The translations under genes and the position numbers were made by a program. Positions 29,881-38,288 of a stretch of 64,000 nucleotides of DNA are shown here, in pieces; position 1 is the first letter of the stretch; the number at the start of each line of letters is the position of its first letter. Source of the DNA: Pseudomonadota bacterium (GTDB lineage Bacteria; Pseudomonadota; Gammaproteobacteria; UBA5335); the NCBI GenBank assembly GCA_002862435.1, contig PKDC01000008.1:1-64000 (forward strand), read 5' to 3'. The notes below the pieces were generated by a model. It was not told the origin of the DNA and ran no database searches. It was given only the letters and a program-made list of their open reading frames with translations.

Positions 29881-30768
29881 CTAGTCCGCCGCCTGACCAA
29901 ACAGCGTATCGAGCTTGCGCTCATAGTCGTGATAGCCGAGCACCTCATAGAGATCCGCGCGGGTCTGCATGCGCGGCAGCACCGTCTGCTGGCTGCCGTG
30001 CTGTCGAATGGCGGCATAGACCTCCAGGGCCGCAGCGCTCATGGCGCGGAATGCGGACAAGGGATAGAGCACCAGACCCACCCCAGCCGCACGCAATTCA
30101 TCAACAGTGAACAGCGGCGTCTTGCCGAATTCGGTGATGTTGGCCAACACCGGCACCTGAATCACCTGGGTGAATGCCCGGTATTCGGCCAGCGTGTGCA
30201 GCGCCTCGGCGAAAATCATGTCGGCGCCGGCCTCCACGTAGGCACGGGCGCGCGCAATGGCCGCCTCCGCACCCTCGGAGGCGTGGGCGTCGGTACGCGC
30301 CATGATGACGAAATCGGAATCGGTGCGGCCATCCACCGCCGCCTTGATGCGATCGACCATTTCCGCGCTCGACACCAGGGCCTTGCCGGGGCGATGGCCG
30401 CAGCGCTTGGCGGCGACCTGGTCTTCCAGATGCATGCCGCCGGCGCCGGCGCGGATCAGCTCGCGCGTGGTGCGGGCAATGGTGAAAGCATGTCCCCAAC
30501 CCGTATCGGCGTCCACCAGCAGCGGCAGGCGGGTGGCGCCGGTGATGCGCCGCACTTCCTCGCAGACATCATTCAGGCTGGTCATGCCCAGATCGGGCAG
30601 GCCGAAAGCGGCGTTGGCCACGCCTGCCCCGGAAAGATAGAGCGCCTTGAAGCCCGCGCGCTCGGCCAACAGGGCCGCATACGCATTGATGGCTCCCGCA
30701 ACCTGCAAGGGCTGCTCGCTAGCCACGGCCGCGCGAAACCGCGCGCCCGCCGATACCTGATCATCCAT
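29881..30768 (-). CDS. prpB: 2-Methylisocitrate lyase
   Basis: PrpB splits 2-methylisocitrate into pyruvate and succinate. The 295-residue protein has [20 protein letters not shown] and the isocitrate lyase-family active-site loop [16 protein letters not shown], with the Cys of KRCGH as catalytic residue. The start [15 protein letters not shown] at 30768 is set by AAGGAAG upstream. It is the first gene of the prp series. No prpR-type regulator gene is next to it. The leader holds an inverted repeat CCCGGC-N9-GCCGGG (30830-30850) that might be an operator. Confidence 0.95.
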   Translation of the reverse strand: MDDQVSAGARFRAAVASEQPLQVAGAINAYAALLAERAGFKALYLSGAGVANAAFGLPDLGMTSLNDVCEEVRRITGATRLPLLVDADTGWGHAFTIARTTRELIRAGAGGMHLEDQVAAKRCGHRPGKALVSSAEMVDRIKAAVDGRTDSDFVIMARTDAHASEGAEAAIARARAYVEAGADMIFAEALHTLAEYRAFTQVIQVPVLANITEFGKTPLFTVDELRAAGVGLVLYPLSAFRAMSAAALEVYAAIRQHGSQQTVLPRMQTRADLYEVLGYHDYERKLDTLFGQAAD

Positions 30769-30829
30769 GATTATGTCTTCCTTGGGGCGTTGCTGAAGCT
30801 GCGCCGCCGATCGGTGCAAATTGCCCCAT

Positions 30830-30850
30830 CCCGGCATTCTAAAGGCCGGG
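30830..30850. promoter_or_regulatory. Inverted repeat upstream of prpB
   Basis: CCCGGC and GCCGGG are separated by 9 bases, 62 bases upstream of the prpB start. It may be a binding site for the propionate regulator or simply a small hairpin. No regulator gene is nearby to support a choice. Confidence 0.25.
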
Positions 30851-30904
30851 TGGATGGCTCCACAATGCCTTTTTTGCACACGAAGTTCATGACTGCCTTT
30901 GGGC

Positions 30905-30935
30905 AAAAAAAACCCCCGCATGATGCGGGGGTTTT
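30905..30935 (-). terminator. Strong terminator of the small exported-protein gene
   Basis: Read on the minus strand, a perfect 10-base stem (ACCCCCGCAT with ATGCGGGGGT on the plus strand) is followed by eight T residues. It lies about 35 bases after the stop of the gene at 30971. It also separates that gene from prpB downstream. Confidence 0.88.
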
Positions 30936-30970
30936 CAGCGTTTCCGCATTCACCCGTGGCGGGCGAATCT

Positions 30971-31468
30971 TCAGATTACCTGCACGGTCCGGAAACCGAC
31001 GACAGGGACAGGCAGGCTCAGGCCGTTCTGGAGGATGTAGGTGGTGCCGATGGCCGCGCCCACGCCGCCCAGAATGCCACCCAGGATGCCGGTCTTGAAC
31101 ACGGCTTCCGGCAGGCTGATGAGGTCAGGGCCGATGCCGGGAATGACGTCGAAGATGCCGATGTTCAGCAGGCTGAACGGGCCGACGGTCGGACCGAAGT
31201 TGGTCCATTCGAAATCGACCACGGACAGGCCGGTGGAGCCGGGCAGACCGATGATCGAGGCGCCAGCCGTGAAGGGCAGACCGAACAAGGGGGCGCCCAA
31301 CACGCCAAAGTTGGCGTCGTAGCCGATGGTGGTCAGGTCGATGATGCCCAACTGGCCGCTGACGTTGGACAGCGCGCTGTCCTGCATTTGATCCATCTGG
31401 GCCGAAGCCATCAGGGGCAGAGCGGCCAGCGCCAAGCCGGCCAGTGTCTTCTTCATGTTCGATACCAT
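30971..31468 (-). CDS. Small exported protein, DUF6160-like
   Basis: The 165-residue protein starts with a clear signal peptide ([20 protein letters not shown], cut near ASA-QM). This is followed by [20 protein letters not shown]. The pattern 'leader, then acidic/Met stretch, then a short L-x-x-V-x-G-Q sequence' recalls DUF6160-type exported proteins of gammaproteobacteria; I hold this assignment loosely. The remainder is hydrophobic, Gly/Ile/Leu-rich and poor in charge, ending with a helix-like [20 protein letters not shown] segment. AGGAGAAC precedes the ATG at 31468. It is a single-gene unit with its own strong terminator, suggesting high expression. Function unknown. Confidence 0.65.
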   Translation of the reverse strand: MVSNMKKTLAGLALAALPLMASAQMDQMQDSALSNVSGQLGIIDLTTIGYDANFGVLGAPLFGLPFTAGASIIGLPGSTGLSVVDFEWTNFGPTVGPFSLLNIGIFDVIPGIGPDLISLPEAVFKTGILGGILGGVGAAIGTTYILQNGLSLPVPVVGFRTVQVI

Positions 31469-31789
31469 TTTGTGTTCTCCTGCTTGAGAATTTGGTGTTT
31501 GAGACCTTTGGTCCACAGCCGGGCTTGGCAACGCCATGAACCGCCAGACCGGGATTCCTACCCTTGAAACACTCGCTGGCCCACCCCGGCCATTGACACG
31601 TCAGCGTCAAGGTAGGGCAGATGATAGGTGGAGCTTTGGAGCGGTGTCAACAACAGTTGTACTGCATTGCTGAGAAACCGCATCAACAGTCGATTCAAGA
31701 CCTTTCAGTCGATCTACCGATAAGCCCAAGTCAACCCTTGACAAGAATCATCGAGGTGGATCGCCATCAGGCAGGCGGCCAAGCGAGGC

Positions 31790-32713
31790 TCAACTGGCCA
31801 GCAAGCATTCCAGATGCACCGCGACAGCGCGGGCCAAGGCGGTCAGATGGTAGCCCCCCTCCAGCGAGGACACCAGCCGCCCGGCACAATGAGTGCGTGC
31901 AAAACGAACAATTTCCTCGCTGATCCAGGCGTAATCGCGCTCATTGAGCAGGAGATCCGCCATCGGATCGTCCTGGTGCGCATCAAAACCGGCGGAGACG
32001 AACAGCATCTCGGGGGCGAAACGCTCCAGTGCCGGAAACCAAGTGGACCCCACCGCCTCGCGAAAATCCATGCCCCGGGTGCCCGCTGGCAAAGGCACGC
32101 TGACGATGCGGGGATGGCCATGGTCGATGGGGGTATTGGGATAAAAGGGGTACTGAAAACTGGAACAGAACAGGACCCGCGGATCGTCGCGGAAGATGTC
32201 CTCGGTGCCATTGCCGTGGTGGACATCGAAATCGAGAATCGCCACCCTCCGCAGTCCATGCGCCGCCAAGGCGTGGGCAGCAGCGCAGGCGATGTTGTTG
32301 TAGAAGCAAAAACCCATTGCCGCGCCAGCCTCGGCATGATGTCCCGGTGGCCGCACACAGCAAAATGCGTTGTCCGACTCGCCCCGCAGCACCAGATCGG
32401 TGGCCCGCACCGCCGCCCCCGCCGCCCGCTCCGCCGCTTCCAGGGTGTAGGGGTTCATGGCCGTATCGGGATCGATGAACGCGAACCCCTCGCGGGGCGC
32501 CAGCGCAGCGAGCCGGTCCAGGTAGGCTGCTTGGTGCACCCTCAGCAGCGCGGCCCGCTCGACGCGGGGTGCCTCATGCGCCTGCACCCGGCTCAACAGG
32601 CCGCGCTCGCGCAAAAGCTGATGGATAGCCTCCAGCCTCGCGGGACGCTCGGGATGATGGCTGCCCATGTCGTGCCGAAGAAACACGGGATGGTCGAGAA
32701 ACGCGGTGGTCAT
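31790..32713 (-). CDS. Histone deacetylase-family (AcuC/acetylpolyamine-type) amidohydrolase
   Basis: This protein of about 307 residues has the arginase-deacetylase fold motifs: CVRPPGHHAEAGAAMGFCFY with the catalytic His pair, AILDFDVHHGNGTEDIF with metal-binding Asp and His, and FVSAGFDAHQDDPMADL. The family removes acetyl groups from small molecules or proteins; bacterial members act on acetylpolyamines or acetyl-CoA synthetase. I start at the ATG at 32713; a TTG two codons upstream is possible. The DsbA-fold isomerase gene lies 31 bases upstream on the same strand. Confidence 0.9.
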   Translation of the reverse strand: MTTAFLDHPVFLRHDMGSHHPERPARLEAIHQLLRERGLLSRVQAHEAPRVERAALLRVHQAAYLDRLAALAPREGFAFIDPDTAMNPYTLEAAERAAGAAVRATDLVLRGESDNAFCCVRPPGHHAEAGAAMGFCFYNNIACAAAHALAAHGLRRVAILDFDVHHGNGTEDIFRDDPRVLFCSSFQYPFYPNTPIDHGHPRIVSVPLPAGTRGMDFREAVGSTWFPALERFAPEMLFVSAGFDAHQDDPMADLLLNERDYAWISEEIVRFARTHCAGRLVSSLEGGYHLTALARAVAVHLECLLAS

Positions 32714-32743
32714 CGCCAATCCCCGTCAGTCGGGCAGCGGCAG

Positions 32744-33967
32744 TCAGATCCTGGCTTGGGCATCAATGGCGGGCATCCAGCCCTCAAGTGCGCGGTGCAC
32801 CATATCAAAACGATCCTGCCCCCAGAACACCAGCCGGTCATTGACGCGGAGGGTGGGCACGCCGCAGGCCCCCATGGCTTCGGCCGCCTCGGTGTTGGCT
32901 CGCAAGCGATCCTTGATCTCGTCCCTGCCGGCCAGGGCAAGCACATGCTCAGGCGCCATTCCTGCCTCCCGAATCACCTGAGCGATCACATCGGGCTGAC
33001 CAATATCACGGTTGTCCGCCCAGGCCGCCCGATACAGCGGCAAGGTCAGCGCCGGAACCGCGAGCGCCACCCGCAAGGCCAGCAAGGTATTGAGCGGGAA
33101 TTCGCTATTGAACTGGAATGGGACGTTCCAGGTCTCGGCCCAGTCCATGAGATCGCGGGCCATGTATTCGCGCCGCGGGCGGGACATGACACTGAGCGGA
33201 ACCAGCGGCGTATGGATGCGCTTGAACAAGCCCCCGAGCAAAATCGGCCGCCAGATCAGCTCGGCCCCATGAAGGGCTGCAAACGCCTCGATCTGGGTTG
33301 CCCCCAGGTAGGAAAATGGGCTGGCGAAGTCATGAAAAAACTCGATCCGACCGCCAGACCGATGTGTCACGGGAGGCGCTTCGGCGGCGCCACCCAAGGT
33401 TCGCTCCATGAAGCTCATGCGGTCCAGCCCCCACCACAACCGTCCATCCACCCGGAAACTGGGAACCCCGAAGACCCCGGCATTCGCCGCCGCCTCGGTT
33501 GCCGCATCCAGCTCCTTGCGGACCTCGGATCGATCCATCAGTGCCGGATCCACCCCACTGACTTCGGCGATCCATTCCAGCACGCCGCGATTGCCCACAT
33601 CCTCGCCATCCACCCACAACACCTGAAAGAGGTTGCGAATCAGCGTTGGGCGCAAGTCCGCAGGCGCACCGACAATCAGCCGCATGGCATCGACACTGCT
33701 CGGCGGGTCCAGCGTGGCCGCCTCATTCAAAAACACCTGCAGCGCTTCAGCCTGCCGCATCAGATCCCGATGTTCCATCCGCCGTCGGGCAGGGCTTAGA
33801 CGCGATTGCGGCGCCTCCTCGTGAGACGTCCAGATGCGATAGAGCCCCGTCAGGGAAACCGGCTTGAAAACGACCTGTACGCCATGACGCGCTTCCAATC
33901 CTTCGATCTGGGTATAAGCCAGATAGGCCTGCGGACAGGCGATATCAAAGTAGAACTCGACTTCCAT
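32744..33967 (-). CDS. Tandem DsbA-fold protein, two HCCA-isomerase-like domains
   Basis: The 407-residue protein is two 2-hydroxychromene-2-carboxylate isomerase-like domains in a row. Each begins alike (FYFDIACPQAYLAYTQIEGL at about residue 4; FFHDFASPFSYLGATQIEAF at about 210) and ends alike (GVFGVPSFRVDGRLWWGLDR; GACGVPTLRVNDRLVFWGQD). HCCA isomerases are glutathione-dependent, with Ser in the SPxSY motif. Domain 2 keeps this Ser, while domain 1 has Cys-Pro there. Single-domain members are about 200 residues, so this is a natural fusion or duplication. The substrate is unknown. Confidence 0.83.
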   Translation of the reverse strand: MEVEFYFDIACPQAYLAYTQIEGLEARHGVQVVFKPVSLTGLYRIWTSHEEAPQSRLSPARRRMEHRDLMRQAEALQVFLNEAATLDPPSSVDAMRLIVGAPADLRPTLIRNLFQVLWVDGEDVGNRGVLEWIAEVSGVDPALMDRSEVRKELDAATEAAANAGVFGVPSFRVDGRLWWGLDRMSFMERTLGGAAEAPPVTHRSGGRIEFFHDFASPFSYLGATQIEAFAALHGAELIWRPILLGGLFKRIHTPLVPLSVMSRPRREYMARDLMDWAETWNVPFQFNSEFPLNTLLALRVALAVPALTLPLYRAAWADNRDIGQPDVIAQVIREAGMAPEHVLALAGRDEIKDRLRANTEAAEAMGACGVPTLRVNDRLVFWGQDRFDMVHRALEGWMPAIDAQARI

Positions 33968-33984
33968 GCGTTCCCCGCCCCGTT

Positions 33985-35931
33985 TCAGCCGCCCCGGCGC
34001 GCCAAAATCTTTTCCATTTCATCCAGCAGCCGGTCCATGCGTTGAACCAGCGAACGATAGGGCGCGGGCGTCGCCAAGTCGACACCGGCATCCTTCAACA
34101 AGCGATAAGGATTGTCCGATCCGCCGGCGGCCAGCAAGGCCAGATAGCGCTCCCGGGCGCCGCGATCGTCGCCCTTCACGCCATCCACCAGCAGGCTGGC
34201 CGCCGCGATCGAGGTGGCATACTGATACACGTAAAAATTGTAATAAAAGTGCGGAATGTACGCCCATTCGATGCCATAGCGGGCATCGATGTCCACCACC
34301 CCGGCCTCCTGCCCCAGATAACGACGCACCTGGGCCAGATAGAGCCGGCTGAAGTCCGCTCCGGTGAGCGCTTCCCCGGCCGCCAGGCGGGCATGGATGT
34401 CACGCTCGAAGGCCGCGAACATCGCCTGGCGGAAAAAGGTGCCGCGCAGGCTTTCCAGCGCCTCGTTCAGATAGAACAGGCGTTGCGCATCATTCGTCGC
34501 GCCATCGATCAGATGCTCCATCAAGAGCCGCTCGTTGAAGGTGGAGGCCACCTCCGCCAGAAACGTGGCGTATTGGGCATTCAGAAACGGCTGGTGGGTA
34601 TTGGCCAGATGGGAATGCAGGGCATGACCCCATTCGTGCGCCAGGGTCGAGACCGAATCAAAATCGCCGCTGAAAGACATCAGCACGAAGGGGTGCACGG
34701 CATGGATCGATCCCAGCATATAGGCGCCGGAACGCTTGCCCGGACGCGGCTCGGCGTCCATCCAGTCCGATCCAAAGCCGCGCGCCAGGGTATGCGTATA
34801 GTCCGACCCTAAGGGCGCCAGGGCGGCCACCACCTGCTGCTCCGCCTGCCCCAGGGTGAAACGAGGTCCTGCCTCCTGGGTGACCGGCGCATAGAGATCA
34901 TGGGCCGCCAGGCGCTCCAGCGCCATCATCTTCGCCCGCAGGCGCAGATAGCGATGCAGGGTGGGCAGCCCGCGTTCGGCCTCGGTGATCAGGGTGTCGT
35001 AGACCGCCACGGGAATACCATCCCGGTCCAGGCTGGCCGCGAGGGTGCTGTCGTAACGCCGCGCCCGGGCCAGGAAGCGATCACGTTGCAACTGGCCATA
35101 AAGCGCCACCCCCAGGGTCTGCTCGTAACCGGCAAAGCTGCTCCAGAAAGCCTGGAACACATGCTCGCGATCGGCCCGCTCGGGAAGCTGACGCCCCTTT
35201 TGATACCCCGTCTGATCCAGACGCAGGCTGCTGCCGTCATGCAAGCTCACCGTGGGCCAGGGCATTTCTGCATTGGTCAGCGTGGTGTAGAGATTGGCCG
35301 GGGTGTCCCCCACCACCGCGCCCATGGCCAACAAGCGCTCCTCGGGCGCCGACAGGGTGTGCGCGGCTCGGCGCATGATCTCTTCCAGCAGATGCCGGTA
35401 GTCGCCGCCCAGTGTCTTGTTGCCCCGCATGAGCTTGCCAATGCGGTCCGGACCCAGCGCCAGGATTTCCGGTTCCAGGAAACTGGCGGCTTCCTGCACC
35501 TCGGCCTGGCGTGCCTCGGCCTGCTGCTTGCGGGCGAGCGCCGGGGCGTTGGTGGTATCCTCGTCATAGCGAAGCTGGGCGTAACCGGCCAGTTGCGATA
35601 CCCGCTGCATCAAGGTCGAAAAGCGCTGGAGACAGGCAGCCAGGGTGCGGCCGGCGTTCAACTGGCCGGGACATTGCGCGACGAACGCCCGCTGATCTTC
35701 ACCCAAACGGGCCAGATCCGCCTGATAGGACGACTCATCGGGGTAAATGGCGCTCAAGTCCCAGCGCCCCGGCGCCCGGTCTGCTGGAATGGCGGGTGCG
35801 GCAGGTTCGGGTTCGCCCGAACAGGCCACCAAGCCCAGGATCAGGTATCCCAGAACCACAACACTCAAACCGTGCCTAACCGCACGGACGATCCGCTTGC
35901 CTCTCACGCCCAAGGGAAAAACACGGTGCAT
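33985..35931 (-). CDS. Lipoprotein oligoendopeptidase, M3 family
   Basis: The 648-residue protein is an M3B (PepF-type) zinc peptidase. Its zinc site is in FDSVSTLAHEWGHALHSHLA (HExxH), with the third ligand expected in FAEVASTFNERLL-like sequence (here FLAEVASTFNERLLMEHLI). Unlike cytoplasmic PepF, it has an N-terminal signal ending in a lipobox (LGLVAC), so it should be a lipoprotein in the periplasm. The first codon is uncertain: the ATG at 35931 (MHRVFPLG) fits a signal peptide, and an ATG at 35973 is further upstream. It is divergent from dsbG. Confidence 0.87.
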   Translation of the reverse strand: MHRVFPLGVRGKRIVRAVRHGLSVVVLGYLILGLVACSGEPEPAAPAIPADRAPGRWDLSAIYPDESSYQADLARLGEDQRAFVAQCPGQLNAGRTLAACLQRFSTLMQRVSQLAGYAQLRYDEDTTNAPALARKQQAEARQAEVQEAASFLEPEILALGPDRIGKLMRGNKTLGGDYRHLLEEIMRRAAHTLSAPEERLLAMGAVVGDTPANLYTTLTNAEMPWPTVSLHDGSSLRLDQTGYQKGRQLPERADREHVFQAFWSSFAGYEQTLGVALYGQLQRDRFLARARRYDSTLAASLDRDGIPVAVYDTLITEAERGLPTLHRYLRLRAKMMALERLAAHDLYAPVTQEAGPRFTLGQAEQQVVAALAPLGSDYTHTLARGFGSDWMDAEPRPGKRSGAYMLGSIHAVHPFVLMSFSGDFDSVSTLAHEWGHALHSHLANTHQPFLNAQYATFLAEVASTFNERLLMEHLIDGATNDAQRLFYLNEALESLRGTFFRQAMFAAFERDIHARLAAGEALTGADFSRLYLAQVRRYLGQEAGVVDIDARYGIEWAYIPHFYYNFYVYQYATSIAAASLLVDGVKGDDRGARERYLALLAAGGSDNPYRLLKDAGVDLATPAPYRSLVQRMDRLLDEMEKILARRGG

Positions 35932-35982
35932 AAATCCTTCACCCGCCTTCACCGCCCGTTTGGGCCTGCCCATTCTGGCGGA

Positions 35983-36834
35983 ATGCCAAAGCCCCCGGCA
36001 AGCCAGCGCATCCGCCTGTGGCCCTTATGCATCGGTGTCGCGCTCACGCTGATCCTGGCCAGCCCCGCTGTCCCGGCCGCTGAGGCGCCGCCACCGGCAC
36101 TTGCCCGCCTGCTGGCGATGGGACTGAAAGTGGAAGGCAGTTTCGAGGCCCCCGGCCAGATGACCGGTTATGTGATGCGGGCGCGCGAAAGCGGGCGCGC
36201 GGATGTGGTCTATGTCTCTGCCGATGGCCGCTACCTCTTCATCGGCAATATCTTGGATGAAGCAGGACAGGATCTCACCCAGGCCCATGTCGAGGACCAC
36301 GTGCTGGGTCCCGAACTGGAAACCCTGTGGCAGCAACTGGAGTCGGCCCGCTGGGTCGCCGAAGGCGCCGCCAAACCGACGCGGATCATCTACAGCTTCA
36401 CCGATGCGAACTGCGGCTATTGCCATCTGTTGTCGCGCGTGACCCGTCATTATCACGATGCCGGCCTGCAGGTGCGTCACCTGATGGTGGACGTCATCAA
36501 GGCCAGCAGTACCGGCAAGGCCGCCGCCATTCTGCAAGCCAAGGAGCCCGCCAAGGCGTTGGCGGACAACGAAACCCGCTTCCGCGAGGGCGGCATCGCC
36601 CCGGCCGCCCAGATTCAGGATGAAACCCGCAAGTCATTGACTCAGAACCGCAAGATGATGGATCGGCTGGGTGTATCCGGCACGCCGGCGATACTGTATC
36701 GGGATGCCACCGGCAAGGTGCGCCTGCAACGTGGCATGACCGACCTCGACACCCTGGCCCGGGTCATCGGATTACCGCAACAGCCCATCGACGATCCCGA
36801 GCTCGCCCGCTTCAAGGCACCGTCAGCGGGCTGA
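35983..36834 (+). CDS. dsbG: Thiol:disulfide interchange protein DsbG/DsbC-type
   Basis: The 283-residue protein has a signal peptide (PLCIGVALTLILASPAVPAA), an N-terminal dimerisation domain and a thioredoxin domain. The redox motif is CGYC (in IIYSFTDANCGYCHLLSR, residues 144-147), with the cis-Pro loop SGTPAILY. DsbC/DsbG proteins isomerise or reduce disulfides in the periplasm and are recharged by DsbD. Overall sequence resembles DsbG (IKASSTGKAAAILQAKEPAK), although CGYC is the DsbC-type motif. I start at the ATG at 35983, about 50 bases from the divergent peptidase. Confidence 0.88.
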   Translation: MPKPPASQRIRLWPLCIGVALTLILASPAVPAAEAPPPALARLLAMGLKVEGSFEAPGQMTGYVMRARESGRADVVYVSADGRYLFIGNILDEAGQDLTQAHVEDHVLGPELETLWQQLESARWVAEGAAKPTRIIYSFTDANCGYCHLLSRVTRHYHDAGLQVRHLMVDVIKASSTGKAAAILQAKEPAKALADNETRFREGGIAPAAQIQDETRKSLTQNRKMMDRLGVSGTPAILYRDATGKVRLQRGMTDLDTLARVIGLPQQPIDDPELARFKAPSAG

Positions 36835-36867
36835 GCCCGACTCCAAGCGACTCAGGACGCCACGCGG

Positions 36868-37893
36868 ATGGCCCGACGACAATCAATCTCAATAGCCCTG
36901 TTATGCGTCGCCCTGTTGGCTGGACCCCTGCCAGCCCGGAGTTGGCTGGGGCTGGCGCCGCCGTCACAGCCCCAGCCCATCGAACTCTCCCCGCTGCACC
37001 CCACCGGAAGCGTTTATCAGGGTGTGCGGCTCGGCGGCGCGCTCTGGCTCCCACGCGCAATGCCGGACGGTGTCAGTCTGCGTGGCCTGTCCGATCTGGC
37101 TTGGTCCGAATCCGAGCAGGTGCTCTATGCCGTCTCGGACTTCGGCTGGTTGTTTCGTATGCAACCCGTCTTCACCAATGGCCAACTGACCGATGTGCGG
37201 CTGCTGGACAGTCACCCCCTCACCGACGCCACCGGACGACCCTTGCGGGGCAAATGGCGCGATTCCGAGGGGCTCACCTTCGCCCCGGGCCCCGATGGCA
37301 ATCCGGCCCTCTTCGTCTCCTTCGAGCGCGCGCCGCGCATCACCCGCATCGATACCCAAGGCCGCTGGCAGGCGGACGCGCCCTTGCCCGCGCCGTTTGC
37401 CGACCCCGCAAGCTACGCCAATTCCAACGCAGCGCTGGAAGCCCTGGCCTGGCATCCGCGCCGGGGCCTGCTCAGCGGCCCGGAATTACCGCCTCCCGGC
37501 GCCATGCCGGCCGGTCACACACCGCTGTTCAGCCTGGACGGACGGCGGCATCCCTATCTGCTGCACACGGGACCCCGTTGCGCCCTCGTGGCCCTGAACG
37601 CCTGGGAAGGCGATGAACTGCTGGCGCTGGAACGCTGCTACGACGGGGGCCGCCTGGAAATCGCATTGCGCCGCTTTACCCTACCGGAAACCGACGGTTT
37701 CACTCTCCGCCCCGACAATCTGGCCCTGTTTCGCCTGCAGGACGGCTGGCTGCTGGACAACTTCGAAGGCATGACGCGGATTGGAGCGCGCGGCCTGCTG
37801 CTGGTCAGCGACGACAACGATTCCTCCCGCCAGCGCACCCTGTTGCTGTATCTGGAACGCATTGATCCACCGCCCCGCCCCGTCGCGGATTGA
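36868..37893 (+). CDS. Exported esterase-like/phytase-like protein
   Basis: The 341-residue protein carries a signal peptide (ALLCVALLAGPLPARS) and the esterase-like domain of the phytase family. Its hallmarks are GLSDLAWSESEQVLYAVSDF near the start, RDSEGLTFAPGPDGNPALFV, NAALEALAWHP and LLDNFEGMTRIGARGLLLVS near the end. It is a predicted beta-propeller, periplasmic or outer-membrane. True enzyme activity of this family is largely untested. It follows dsbG by 33 bases, so the two may be co-transcribed. The cobalamin riboswitch begins 42 bases after its stop. Confidence 0.78.
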   Translation: MARRQSISIALLCVALLAGPLPARSWLGLAPPSQPQPIELSPLHPTGSVYQGVRLGGALWLPRAMPDGVSLRGLSDLAWSESEQVLYAVSDFGWLFRMQPVFTNGQLTDVRLLDSHPLTDATGRPLRGKWRDSEGLTFAPGPDGNPALFVSFERAPRITRIDTQGRWQADAPLPAPFADPASYANSNAALEALAWHPRRGLLSGPELPPPGAMPAGHTPLFSLDGRRHPYLLHTGPRCALVALNAWEGDELLALERCYDGGRLEIALRRFTLPETDGFTLRPDNLALFRLQDGWLLDNFEGMTRIGARGLLLVSDDNDSSRQRTLLLYLERIDPPPRPVAD

Positions 37894-37935
37894 CACCCCC
37901 AAGTCCGCCCCTTATGGTGGGCAAACCTGAAATCC

Positions 37936-38133
37936 CACAGGTGTCCGGGCGGCGTCCTGTCGTCCGGGTGAAACGGGAAGTTGGTGCGGTCGCCAGACCC
38001 ATTCCAACGCTGCCCCCGCAACGGTGTTTGAGTTGCGCGCGGTCCCCACGCCACTGTGCCTGTGCATGGGAAGGCGGACCGCGCCGGCCGGAGTTTCAAT
38101 CCGGCCCCTCATCAGCCCGGAGACCGGCCTGTG
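37936..38133 (+). ncRNA. Cobalamin (B12) riboswitch
   Basis: This leader shows the conserved adenosylcobalamin aptamer elements in order. CACAGG (37936-37941) pairs with CCTGTG (38128-38133) to form P1. GGGTGAAACGGGAA lies at 37966-37979, and GCCCCCGCAACGGTG at 38012-38026. The B12 box is AGCCCGGAGACCGGCC at 38114-38129. It lies ahead of btuB, whose start is 156 bases downstream, so B12 binding should repress uptake-gene expression. The element explains the gap before btuB. Confidence 0.93.
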
Positions 38134-38288
38134 CGGACAAGGTCCAGATGCGTGTTGCGGCGGGCGACACAGCCGGGCAGCGCCGACCGTTCTCCTTCCT
38201 GTGCGCTTGCTTTCGGTGCCACGACCGCCTGCCATCCCGCAGCCTGCGTCCATGCACACTGAAAACAACCATCGGGCAGGAAGAATTC

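Noticed and set aside
31593-31610. Imperfect 18-base palindrome (TTGAC...GTCAA) upstream of the small exported protein
   Set aside because: Half sites are short and imperfect, and no -10 box is placed correctly, so I do not call an operator or promoter.
31814-33799. A 661-codon plus-strand frame opposite the deacetylase and isomerase genes
   Set aside because: It spans two convincing minus-strand genes and their junction; composition is that of an antisense shadow.
34900-35982. The upstream extension of the dsbG frame
   Set aside because: The frame is open for about 360 codons before the signal peptide, but that part is antisense to the M3 peptidase. The signal peptide at 35983 marks the true start.
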